Shown: in pieces, positions 32,563 to 42,838 of the stretch
Numbering within the stretch: position 1 is the stretch's first letter
Layout of the letters: the number at the start of each line of letters is the position of its first letter
Assembly (NCBI GenBank): GCA_028571685.1
Contig: CM053144.1
Location: forward strand, 99,602,171-99,666,170
DNA length: 64,000 bases
DNA from: Heterohyrax brucei
Taxonomy: Eukaryota; Chordata; Mammalia; Hyracoidea; Procaviidae
Direction of reading: 5' to 3'
Made by a program: the position numbers and the translations under genes
The notes under the pieces: model-generated
What the model was told of the DNA's origin: nothing
Databases searched by the model: none
What the model saw: the letters and a program-made list of their open reading frames with translations, nothing else

Positions 32563-33960
32563 TGGAATTTGACCAGACTTTGAAAGAAGAGTTAATACCA
32601 CTATTACTAAGGGTATTTCAGAGCATAGGAAAGGATGGAATATTCCCAACTCATTCTATGAAGCCAGCATAGAATATGAAAACCAGGTGAAGACAGCACA
32701 AAAAAAGGAAAATTACAGACCAATATTTCTCGTGAACTTAGATGTAAAAATCCTAACAAAATCCTGTTAATCAAAATTAATTCCAATTAAATTCAACAGC
32801 ATATGAAAAAAATAATTCACCATGACCAAGTGGGATTCAAACCAGGTATGCTAGGGTTGTTCAACATTAGAAAAATATTTAATATAATCAACACACATGA
32901 GTCGGATCCTACTCGACGGCTCTTGGCTGGCATATAAATAAAACTAAAGTCAAAAACCATTTGATTCTACTAGTTACTATAGAAAAAACATTTGGCAAAG
33001 TAACACCCATTCATGGTAAAAAAAAAAAAAAAAAAAGAAAAAATCTCTCATTCAAATAGAAATAGAAGAGAAATTCCATAACAGAATAAAGGTGACACTC
33101 AACTTCATCCTGAAAGCACTCCCTGAGAGTCTGAAAGTATTCCCCTTGAAAACAGAAACCAGACGAGGATGCCCTTTATCATTACTTTTATTCGACACTG
33201 TGTGGGAGGTCCTAGCCATGATTTCAAGGGGCATCTAGGACAACTGGCATAACAAAGTATATTAAGCAAATGCTCTGCATCCTACTTTGGGGAGTGGCAT
33301 CTGGGCTCTTAAAGGCCAGCAAGCACCATATAAAAAGCATCAACTGGTTCCAACCCACCTGGAGCTAAGGAGAATGAATATCAAAAATATAAAGAAAATA
33401 TGAACCCAAGAGACAAAGAGCCACATAAAGCAGAGACTACACCAGCATGAGGCCAGAACTAGAGGGTACCTGGCCACTGCCATTGACTGCCGTGACAGGG
33501 AACACACATATAGAGCGAAAGAGAGAGAGAAAATGGGGGGCAGTACTTCAACTCTATTATAAAGATGAGGCTTGGTGATCGGCAGACTTGAGGGTCACCA
33601 GGAGACACTGGCCCCAGACTCTCTCTTAGCCCAGAAGGGGAAGCATTCCTGAAGCCAACTCTTCAGACAAAGATTGGACTGGTCTATAATACTTAAAGTG
33701 ATACTGGTGCAAAGTGTGCTTCTTGGCTTAAGCAGACAGAGGAGACTAATGGGGCTGCTCCCATCCAGAGACGAGATGAGAAGAAGGGAGGGGGCAGGAG
33801 TTGGTTGAATGGACATGGGAAATACACGGTGGAAAGGAGGAGTGTGCTGTCACAGTTTGGGAGAGTAACTAGAGGTATACAACAATGTGTGTTTATGTTT
33901 TTGTATGGCAAACTGGCTTGAATTGTAAACGTTCACTTAAAGCACAATAAAATATTAAAA
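32563..33960 (+). mobile_element. Second L1 fragment: RT region joined to 3' UTR
   Basis: Begins in the ORF2 reverse-transcriptase region ('gaaaattacagaccaatatt', i.e. NYRPI), which lies upstream of the ORF2 part just before it, so this is a separate insertion. It has 'gttcaacattagaaaaata', a short AfroSINE 3'-end relic near 32898-32930 ('tgagtcggatcctactcgac') and an A-run (33019-33037), then 'gatgccctttatcattac' of ORF2. It continues directly into an L1 3' UTR (33245-33960) ending with AATAAA near 33947. The middle and C-terminus of ORF2 are deleted. Confidence 0.82.
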
Positions 33961-34638
33961 GATAAAACAATGAACACTGAATATCAGTTTTGATTTATTT
34001 GCAGCTTGTTAACAATTTACATGGATTAAAATATTTTATTCCAAAACAAAGGCATTTAGGCTGAATCACAATACCTAATCCAGATAAATGCTATTTCCAT
34101 AAGACACAGTTAAAAATACACCTTGCTTAAAAATTCCAGGATGGGCCTAGAAAAAATAAAAGAGGTAACAAAACCAACAGGAGGTAAAATGGAATTCAAT
34201 AACAACAACAAACATTAAAGAGGATCAGTTACTAATAACTAGGCCTGTAAGTAAGTATTTGAAAGTTTTCAATAATACAATAGAGATACGATTGAATAAA
34301 TATTGAATTTATGCTTTGGAGAAAATCTGTAATTTTTTAAACGTTACGACAATGTTACAAAAAATTCCAATAGATAGAAATTGCTCAGGCCACATTCTCT
34401 GATTACAATTCAGAAAGTCAGACATTAATAAAAAGCTTAATCATGGTAGCAAAACAACCACTTTCTAAACCTAGAAATATAAAGACACTGAAATAAATTT
34501 TGGATCAAAATAGAAACTGACCCTATGTTTAGAAAATTGGTCTGAAAAACTCTGAATACTATAATTTGTAAAATAATGAGGTAAATAAGCAAAGAAAATC
34601 AATGTATTTTTTAGACTTAGAGGAACTTGCACTGCTGT
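33961..34638. other. Unannotated AT-rich DNA
   Basis: AT-rich sequence with weak L1-like phrases ('ttctctgattacaattcag') but no confident repeat or gene. Confidence 0.4.
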
Positions 34639-35171
34639 CATTGTTAGGTGCTGTCAAGTTGGTTCTGACTCGTAGCAACACTATGCACAACAGAACAAAA
34701 CACTGCCTGGTCTTTCCTCATGCCCACAATTGCTTTTATGCTTGCAAGCACTCTGTCAGTCCATCTCATCGAGGGTCTGCCTCTTTTTCACTGACCCTTC
34801 ACTCTGCTAAGCATGATATCCTTCTCCAGGGACTTATCCTTCCTGACAACACATCCAAAGTATGTGAGGTGAAGTCTCACCATCTTTGTTTCCAAGGAGC
34901 ACTCTGGTTGTATTTCTTCCAGTGCAGATCTGTTTGTTCTTTTGGCAGTCTATGGTACAATCAATACGCAATTCAACAATTAAGCCTGCAAAATTAATTG
35001 TTCTAAGTGCTACGTATATCATTGCTGAATACCACTATGGTCACCTATGCACCAATGCCAGCACCTAGTCCACCCTCAAATCAATTTTGGAACTCTTCCT
35101 GGAATGGCCATCAGAGCTGTTGTCTTATTATCCTTCATATCCTAAATGTCATCAAAATATCTTCCTTTCAA

Positions 35172-36608
35172 AAGTAATCTGGTGCTTCCTTAAAAAGATG
35201 GAAATACATATACCATTTGACCCAGTAATTCCACTGATTGGAATATATCCCGCAGAATTTAGGCTATTCACACCAACTGATACATACACGTGAATATTTA
35301 TCGCAGCACAGTCCACAATAGTAAAAAGATGGAACCAACCCAGATACCCAACAACAGAGGAATGGATAGGTAAAATGTGGTATATATACTCAATGGAACA
35401 CTGTGCAACAATGAAGCACAATGATGATTTTAGGAAACACAACCTGGTTTAAATTGGAGGACATTATGTTGAGTGAAGGTAGTCAGTGACAAAAGGAGAA
35501 ATATTGTATGAGACCCCTACAATAAGAACTTAAAACATCTCATAACCTGGTTTAAATTGGAGGACATTATGTTGAGTGAAGGTAGTCAGTGACAAAAGGA
35601 GAAATATTGTATGAGACCCATACAATAAGAACTTAAAAACAGACTCATGCATAGAAGGAAAGACTGCTTTGATGGCTGCAAGGGTGGGGAGGGAGGGAGG
35701 AAGAGGGTAGGGTATTGATTAGATAGTTGATAGAAATTTGGGTGAGGTCAGTGACAGCACACATTAGAAAGAAGATCAATTTTAACTGGACTTCAGCATA
35801 ACATGATTACTCCTCTCATCCTAACCTAATATTTCAAGGATGGAGTAGCAGCGGCAGAGGGCAGGGACCATGCTCTCAGGGGAAATTGAGGCCAATTGGC
35901 ACAACTAGCATTTCACTAAGAGAGTTCTGCACCCCAAATTGGTGAGTGGCATCTGGGGTCTTAAAAGCTGCCAAGCTGTCATTTGAGGTACACCAAATGG
36001 TCCCAACTCAGCAGGAACAGATGATCCCAAGGACCAAAACGACGTGGGGCAAAGAGAACCCAGAAGACAGAGAGACCCACGTGAGCAGGTAAAACTACAT
36101 CGATATGTGACCGGAAGAATGAGGTGCTTCCTGGCCACCACCAGTGATAGTTGTGATGGGGCTCATAAAGTTGAGTCTCACAGGCAACATGAAAATAAAA
36201 AGGAGTGCACTCTGAGATCTCCACTAAAAGACCACAGCTGATGGGTCCAGGGGCCTCGGGGTTCCCCTGGGAGTGTGTCCCCTGGCCTTGATGCTGCCCC
36301 TGTCCATAAATCATAATGAAGGTCAACTCTTTGGGCAGAAATGGATTGGACTTGGTGACACAGAGCAACCATATCATGCGTGCACTTTATGGTTCTTTGC
36401 ATCTATCGGATATCATCCAGCTGATCTCTTACTGGACACAGGGGAGAGGGTGGAGAGGAGGGGATAGGAGATTGTTAGGAGGATATGACATGTACAGAAC
36501 AGAGGAGTGTGCTGTCACCGGGCAGGAAGAGGAGTGGGAGCCACTCATTTGTGGCTATGCAAATTTATATGGGATTGTATATTCTCAACCATAACTAGCA
36601 ATATATAT
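35172..36608 (+). mobile_element. L1 3' end with 15 bp target duplication
   Basis: Sense L1: end of ORF2 ('cagtaattccactgattgga', 'cagcacagtccacaatagta', 'ggaatggataggtaaaatgt') then a long 3' UTR. Flanked by the perfect duplication 'atatcttcctttcaa' at 35157-35171 and 36609-36623, which proves a single insertion into the mariner derivative. The 3' UTR is the reverse complement of the block at 24.3-25.0 kb. It ends in an AT-dinucleotide tail, not a long poly(A). A 103 bp tandem duplication lies inside. Several 3' UTR open frames (e.g. 35979-36377 minus) are non-coding by position. Confidence 0.95.
35441..35636 (+). repeat. 103 bp tandem duplication in L1
   Basis: 35441-35543 is repeated from 35544. 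The first 92 or so bases of each unit differ at one position ('gacccctac' against 'gacccatac'); the similarity then decays at the unit edge. The near-identity contrasts with the divergence of the host L1, so the duplication is more recent. Confidence 0.93.
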
Positions 36609-37373
36609 ATATCTTCCTTTCAATATCTTTTTTATCTTCGGGTAAAGAGAAAAGTCATTGGAGGCCAGATCAGATGAGCAGGTATGGTGTTTTATCACAG
36701 TTATTTGTTTACGGGCTATAAACTGCCTCCCAGACAACTATACAATTAAGTTTGCAAACTTGCCACCTTGCCACTGCTCACAGTGGCCATTTGAGAAAGA
36801 GTTGCAAATTGCTTTGAAGGGTGGACTTGGCACTGGCATTGGTGCCCATATTCCCAAGGAAAGTACTTCGAAGGTGATCGTAGTGATACTCAGCAGTGAG
36901 GTATGCAGCACTTTTTCTAGGATGAGTTTGTGAACTTGTCAGACTGATGTTCTTTTCCAACACCACAATTCAAAGGCATCAGTTTTTTTTTTCTGTCTTC
37001 CTTATTCACTGTCCAGTTTTCGCATGCATGTGGTGTGATTGAAAATACCATGGCTTGGGTCAGACACACCTTAGTCTTCATGGTGACATCTTTACTTTTC
37101 AACACTTGCAAGAGGTTCTTTGTAGAAGATTTCCCAATGCAATGTGTCTTTTGATTTCTTGTCTGCTGCTTCCATGGGCATTGATTGTGGAGCCAAGTAA
37201 AATGAAATCCTTGACAACCTCAATTCTTTCTCTATTTGTCAAGATGTTTACTAGTCCAGTGGTGAGGATTTTTGTTATCTTGATGTTGAAGTATAATCTA
37301 TACTGAAAGCTGAGGACTTGATCTTTATCAGTAAGTGTTTCAAATCCTTTTAACTTGCAGTGAGCAGGATTAT

Positions 37374-38700
37374 GTCATCTGCATAACACAGGTTGTTAAT
37401 GAGTCTTTCTCCGATCCTGATGCATTGTTCTTTTTCATATAGTCAAGCTTATTGGATTATTTGGTCAGCATACATATTGAAAATGTATGGTGAAAGAACA
37501 TGACTCTGGCACTCACCTTTCCTGAATTTAAACCATGCAGTGTCCCCTGTTCTGTTTGCACAACGACCTCTTGATCCATGTACAGATTACTCATGAGCAC
37601 AATTAAGTGTTCTGGAATTCCTGTTCCACATAGTGTTACCCATAATTTGTTATGATCCACAGAGTCAGATGCCTTTGCATAGTCAATGGAACACAGGTAA
37701 ACATCTTTCTGGTATTCTCTGCTTTCAGCCAAGATTAATCTGACATAAGCAATGATATCTATCCCTGGTTCCATATCCTCTTCTGAATCCAGCTTGAATT
37801 TCTTGTAGTTCCCTGTCAATATACTGTTGCAGTCACTTTTGAATGATCTTGAACAAAATTTTACTTGTGTGTGATACTAATGATTTTGTTTAGTAATTTC
37901 TGCACTCAGTTGGATCACCTTTCTTGGGAATGGGCATAAATATGGATCTCCTCCAGTCAGTTGGCCAGGTAGCTGTCCTCCAGATTTCTTAGCACAGACA
38001 AGTGAGCACTTCCAGTGCTGCATCTTTTGGTTGAAATATCTCAATTGATATTCCATAAATTCCTGGAGCCTTGATTTTTGCCAGTGCCTTTAATGCAGCT
38101 TTGACTTCTTCCTTCAGTACCCTTAGTTCCAGATCATATGCTACCTCTTGAAATGCTTGAACATCAACCAGTTTTTTCTGGTATAACGACTCTGTATTCC
38201 TTCCATCTTCTTTTGATGCTTCCTGAATCGTTTAATAGTTTCCCTGTAGAATCCTTCACTATTGCAACTCCAGGCTTGAATTTTTTCTCCAGTTCTTTCA
38301 GCTTGAGAAATGCAGAGTGTGTTCTTCCCTCTTGGTTTTTCTATTTCCAGCTCTGTGCACATGTCATTATAACACTTTGTTTTGTCTTCTCTTTCTGTTC
38401 AGTTCTTTTACTTCGTCACTCCTTCCTTTTGCTTTAGAAGCTCAACATTTAAGAGCAAGTTTCAGAGTCTCTTCTGACATCCACTTTGGTCTTTTCTTTC
38501 TTTCCTGTCTTTTTAGGACCCCTTGCTTTCTTCATGGATGATGTCTTTGATATCATTCCACAATTTGTCTGGTCATCGATCATTAGTGTTTAATACATCA
38601 GATCTGTTCTTGAGATTGTCTCTAAACTTGGGTGGGATACATTTAAGGTCATGCTTTGGCCTTGTTCTAATTGTCTTCAGTTTTAGTTTGAATTTGCATA
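37374..38700 (-). pseudogene. RTE reverse transcriptase remnant (nested copy)
   Basis: Reverse transcriptase of the RTE above. The YADD codons survive at 37374-37385. The open piece 37457-37819 reads 'DVYLCSIDYAKASDSVDHNK' and 'SNLYMDQEVVVQTEQG', the conserved palm region. Upstream pieces are separated by stops and small indels. No intact frame. Confidence 0.85.
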
Positions 38701-39289
38701 TGAAGAGTTGATGGTTTGGGCTGCAGTCAGCCATGATCTTGTTCTGACTGCTGATATTGAGCTTTTCCAATGTCTTTTCCCACAGATGTAGTTGATTTTA
38801 TTCTATTTGATGAGGTCCATGTGTGTAGTTGCCATTTGTGTTGGTGAAAAAAGGTATTTGCAATGAGGAAATCATTAGTCTTGCAAAATTCTGTCATGTG
38901 ATCTTCGGCATCATTTCTGTCACTGAGACTGTATTTTCCAACTGCTCATCGCCCTTCTTTGTGGCCAACTTTTGCATTCCAATCACCAGTAGTTGTTAAT
39001 GCATCCTAATTGGGTGTTCAAACAATTTTGGGCTGCAGAAGCTGGTAAATATCTTCAGTTTCTTCATCTTTGGCTCTTAGTAGTTGGTGTGTAACAGTTG
39101 TATTAACTGGCCTTCCTTGTAGGCATGTGGATGTTATCCTATCATTCACAATATTGTACTTCAGGATAGATCTTGAAATGTTCTTTTTGACAATGAATGC
39201 AACACCATTCCTCTTCAATTTTCATTTCTGGCATAGTAGAGTTGTATCCTTTCACTGTATCTTTCAATCTGTATAGCAAGTAAGTAATA

Positions 39290-39930
39290 TAAGAAGCTGG
39301 GTTATACAAAAACAAAAATCCTCACAACTGGACCAGTAAGCATCATTGTCATAAATGGTGAAAGGATTGAGGTTGTCATGGGTTTCATTTTACTTGGGCC
39401 CATAAATCAATGCCCATGGAAGCAATAGTCAAGATGCATTGCATTTGGAAAATCTGCTGCCAAGGACCTCTTTCAAATATTGAAAAGTAAAGATAGCATC
39501 TTGAAGACTGAGGTGCCCCTGACCCAAGCCATGGTATTTTTAATCACATCATATACATGTGAAAGCTGGACAATGAACAAGGAAGACAGAAGAATTGATG
39601 CCTTTGAATTGTGGTGCTGGAGAAGAATGCAGAATGTATCATGGACCGCCAAAAGAACATGTGCTTGGAAGCACAGATGGCAAGACTGTGTCTTACATAC
39701 TTTGGACATGTTGTCAGAAGGATCAGTCCCTGGAGCAGTTTGGTAGAGTAGAGGGTCAGTGAAAAAGAAGACCCTCAGTGAGTCGGATTGACACAGTGGC
39801 CACAACAACGGGCTTAAGCATAAGAAATGACTGTGGACATGGCGCAAGACCAGGCACTGTTTCGTTCTGTTGTTCATAGGGTCATTGTGAGTCAGAACCG
39901 AGTTGATGGCACCTAGCAACAATGACAATG
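39290..39930 (+). mobile_element. RTE 3' end nested in opposite-strand RTE
   Basis: Sense 5'-truncated RTE: 'agctgggttatacaaaaac', 'ttgaagactgaggtgcccct', the C-terminal coding piece and the RTE tail 'gagtcagaaccgagttgatg' and 'gcacctagcaacaatgac'. The antisense RTE continues on either side. Because the two share sequence, this locus can form a hairpin. Confidence 0.9.
39480..39746 (+). pseudogene. RTE ORF C-terminus (DAFELWCWRRM block)
   Basis: 88 open codons from the C-terminal end of an RTE polyprotein: 'CESWTMNKEDRRIDAFELWC' and then 'WRRMQNVSWTAKRT'. This Trp/Cys-rich block after the reverse transcriptase is characteristic of RTE and BovB LINEs. Only this tail of the protein is present, as the element is 5'-truncated. 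Confidence 0.88.
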
Positions 39931-40415
39931 CTTAGGACATCTATGTTTATGTGTTCCATTTCATTTTTGATGATTTCTAATTAGGTTCGTACTTCTTACA
40001 TTCTACATACCAATTATTATTAATGGACTTTTGCAGCTGTTCCTTCTCATTTTGAGTCATGCCATATCAGTAAGTGGCGGTCCCAAAAGCTTTAATCCAT
40101 CCACATCATTAAGGTTGACTCTACATTGAGGAGACAGCTCTTCTCCGGTTGTCTTTTGAGTGCCTTCCAACCCACGGGGCTCATTTTCTGGCACTATATC
40201 TGACAGTGTTTCACTGCTATTCGTCACATTTTCATTCCCTAATTCTTTTCATAAGTAGACTGCCGGGTCCTTCCTCCTAATCTGTCTTAATCTGGAAGAT
40301 CAGCTGATACCTGTCTACAATGAGTGACCCTGCTGGTATCTGAATGTGGCAGTGCTTCTAGCATCACAGCAACATGCAAGTCCCCACAGTATGACAAACT
40401 GACAAATGGGGAACT

Positions 40416-40712
40416 TGCACTAGAGGACATTAAACGTTATAAAGCTGTAAAAATTAGACCAGCATTCAGCTACTGATACCTTGATCAGACTTGACCTGCT
40501 TCCTTCTTTGATCTGCATCTTTAGTAGCAACACTGCACTCCTTACCAAATACCTGAACCTCTAAATCAGAACCAGATTCCCCTAAAATGTTCAAAGGTGG
40601 TCATGGTATGATGGCAAAAGAAAGTAACCAGATAAATTGCCATGTCTGTATCAGCTACAATAAAGTCCCCTGGTTATGGGTATGACTCTCTAGACCATTA
40701 CTACTAATAGTG
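40416..40712. other. Unannotated DNA
   Basis: Unique sequence after the RTE 5' region; nothing recognised. Confidence 0.4.
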
Positions 40713-40714
40713 TT

Positions 40715-40885
40715 ATTTTCTAACTGGAGCTATCAGCATCACCTGGAAGCCTATCAGAAATACAAATTCATAAGCCTTCATCAGGCCTACTGAAACAGAC
40801 TCTCTGGCAGTGTGATCCAACATCTGAGATTCAGTCTGTGCAAGTGATTCTTATACATGCCGAAGTTTGAAAACCACTGCTCTGA
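40715..40885 (+). mobile_element. MER5-like hAT relic
   Basis: 'gctatcagcatcacctggaa', 'acaaattcataagccttc', 'acagactctctggcagtgtg' and 'gtttgaaaaccactgctctg' match MER5-type Charlie non-autonomous elements, with short inverted ends. Non-coding. Confidence 0.82.
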
Positions 40886-41505
40886 CTTATTTTTCTTTAG
40901 CAGGCGAGTCAGCTTCCTACAAAACCTAGTCAGGTTGGCAGTGCATTCAGTAACCTCATCACTCCCTTTAGATAGGAGACAGAAGTCTGGGGTTCGAAGG
41001 CTAGAGAGCCAGTTGCAGACAGTGGGGAAGATATAGATAGAGAAGAAAGGATGGATGTCACAGGAGGTGTGATTCCGTATCAATTTTAGACTTCCTGTTG
41101 CCTATGAATGGAGGTGCTAAACAATTCTTTGAAGCAGGATGTAAACTCAGTATTGAACTGGGCATTGAGAGGTAAAGGACAGAATTCCAGGTGATAATCT
41201 TCCAGTGTCACCTAGTTCGTTTGGTCTCCCCTTCCTCTTCCCTTCTTCTTTTAGCCAAATAAATATTTGGATGCCAGAATAAGCCAGCTGGTCAACAATG
41301 TCATAGGAATTGCAGCTTAAATATTTGTTACACAAAGAGACAATTTTCTTGCACTAGGTTCCCAAAGTTTGACAGGGGAATCATATCCATGTTTTTTGTA
41401 TAAGACATAGCAACCACTTGAAACCACCTAAAAAGCAAGTACTATGAAATTCCCATGTGAGCATTGTGTACGTCTTCCTAAAATATCACCTTTAAAAATT
41501 CGCAT
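40886..41505. other. Unannotated DNA
   Basis: Unique sequence. Short antisense open frames without recognisable domains. Confidence 0.4.
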
Positions 41506-41531
41506 TATATTAGTTTCCTAGGGCTTCTGTC

Positions 41532-41998
41532 ACCTTGAAGACTAAGATGTGTCTGACCCAAGGCATGGTATTTTCAATCACATCAATATGCATGTGAAAG
41601 CTGGACAATGAATAAAGACAGAAAAAGAATTTATGCCTTTGAATTGTGGTTTTGGAGAAGAATATTGAAAAAGGAACAAACAGATTTGTTCTGGAATAAG
41701 TACAACCAGAGTGCTGCTTGGAAGCAGAGACGGTGAGACTGTGTCTTATATACTGTGGATATGTTGTCAGGAGGGCTCAGTGCCTGGTGAAGGACATCAT
41801 GCTTGGTAAAGCAGAGGGTCAGTGAAAAAGAGCAAGACCCTCAACAAGTCTGATTGACACAGTGGTTGCGACAATGGGCTTAAGCATAGAAATTATTGTG
41901 GACATGGCACAGAACCTGGTAGTGGTTCATTCTGTTGCACTTGAGGTGGCTATGTGTCAGAACCGAGTCAACAGCACCTAAAGACAACAACAACAGGA
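41532..41998 (+). mobile_element. RTE 3' end inserted in MLT1-like LTR
   Basis: Sense 5'-truncated RTE: 'ccttgaagactaagatgtgt', 'gaatttatgcctttgaattg', 'ggcttaagcatagaaattat' and the tail 'cagaaccgagtcaacagcac' ending in 'gacaacaacaaca'. Flanked by 'gggcttctgt' before and 'gacttctgt' after, an imperfect target duplication of the LTR. Confidence 0.93.
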
Positions 41999-42319
41999 CT
42001 TCTGTAGCAAAGTACCTTAAACTGGGTGACTTAAAGCAGCAGGCACTTATTCTCATAGACTTGGAAATTAGAAGTCCAAGATCAAGGTGTCACTGTGGCT
42101 ATACCTTCTCTGTATCTTGAAGGGAATACGGTTTCTTGCGTTTCCCACTGTTGAGGGGTTTTGAGCAATCCTTGGCATACTTTGGCTTGTCAAGTCACCA
42201 CTCCAGTCTCTGCCATGTCAGCACCTGACATTCTTCTTGTATCTCTGTGTTCAAACTTGCTCTTCTTGTAAGGAATCCATTCATACCGGATTTAGGATCT
42301 ACTCTAATGAGTATAAAAA

Positions 42320-42474
42320 TAGGCCCTAGTGGTACAGTGTTTAAGTGTTCAGCTTCTAGCCAACAGGTCCACAGTTTGAAGCCACCAGATACTTCTTGGA
42401 AACCCGATGGGGTGGTTCTCCTCTGTTCCATAAGGTCACTATGAGTTGGAATCATTGGAGGGCCACAGGCTTTG
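42320..42474 (+). mobile_element. AfroSINE inserted in MLT1-like LTR
   Basis: Sense copy: 'taggccctagtggtacagtg', 'ttctagccaacaggtccaca', 'aaggtcactatgagttggaa' and 'tcattggagggccacagg'. Confidence 0.9.
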
Positions 42475-42680
42475 GCAAATGACTATGTCTTCATTCTAAT
42501 TGGATCACATCTGCAAAGACCCTATTTGCAAATAAGGTCACATTACCAGCTGGAGCATAGGACTTGAACATTTTATTCTGGAGGACACAATTAAAACCAC
42601 AACACCGTCATGACAGCAAAAGTTGTACATTATCTCTTAAGGTCTGGAGAGAATATGTATCATTCAGCACAGATCCCAAT

Positions 42681-42838
42681 GAAACCAAACTCATTGCCAT
42701 TGAGTCAATTGTGACACACAGAGACCCTTTAGGACAGAGTAGAACTGTCCCATAGGGTTTGCAAGGAGTGCCTGGTGGATTCAACTGCAACCTTTGGGCT
42801 CGCAGATGAGCTATTAACCACTGTGCCATGACTTCCCT
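42681..42838 (-). mobile_element. AfroSINE
   Basis: Antisense, well preserved: 'gaaaccaaactcattgccat', 'taggacagagtagaactgtc', 'ccatagggtttgcaaggagt' and 'accactgtgccatgac'. Confidence 0.93.

Larger units (their letters stand above)
34967..36944. mobile_element. Composite mariner-derived element, copy B
   Basis: Inserted in the RTE at TA (34965-34966). The left part (34967-35171, resuming at 36624-36740) is the antisense 3' half of mariner. The right part (36741-36944) is a sense miniature: about 40 bp of mariner 5' end ('caattaagtttgcaaacttg', 'ccacc') joined to about 165 bp of 3' end, finishing 'gatgagtttgtgaacttgtc'. The junction 'cagacaact' / 'aca(a)ttaag' is the same as in copy A read in reverse. 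An L1 interrupts it at 35172-36608. About 540 bp without the L1. Confidence 0.8.
38701..40000 (-). pseudogene. RTE endonuclease-region remnant
   Basis: The N-terminal half of the RTE protein as antisense pieces: 39018-39218 reads 'LLRAKDEETEDIYQLLQPKI' on the minus strand, upstream of the reverse transcriptase and in the position of the apurinic-type endonuclease. Split by the sense RTE at 39290-39930. Stops are frequent. Confidence 0.65.
34640..40415 (-). mobile_element. Near-complete RTE LINE with nested insertions
   Basis: Antisense RTE. Its 3' end is at 34640 ('attgttaggtgctgtcaag'). It is interrupted at 34967-36944 by a composite mariner, resumes at 36945 ('ttcttttccaacaccacaat'), is interrupted at about 39290-39930 by an oppositely oriented RTE, then resumes to the 5' region near 40415 ('cagtatgacaaactgacaa'). 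Removing the insertions leaves roughly 3.15 kb, about full RTE length, with 5' leader, endonuclease, reverse transcriptase and 3' tail in order. Confidence 0.9.
41508..42605 (-). mobile_element. MLT1-like LTR with two nested insertions
   Basis: Antisense MaLR LTR: 'tattagtttcctagggcttc' (41508), then after an RTE insertion 'agcaaagtaccttaaactgg', 'cagcaggcacttattctca', 'agaagtccaagatcaaggtg'. After an AfroSINE it resumes with 'tgtcttcattctaattggat', 'cacatctgcaaagaccctat' and 'ggaggacacaattaaaacca'. The order matches an MLT1 LTR read backwards. Confidence 0.82.

Noticed and set aside
32563..33240. Continuation of the L1 at 31.3-32.56 kb
   Set aside because: The sequence steps back to an earlier part of ORF2, so it must be a separate or rearranged L1 fragment.
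34602..34997. 131-codon + frame
   Set aside because: Reads the antisense of an RTE 3' region and runs into a mariner derivative.
35979..36377. 132-codon antisense frame
   Set aside because: Falls in the 3' UTR of an L1 whose target duplication is visible; the same sequence at 24.3-25.0 kb is not open.
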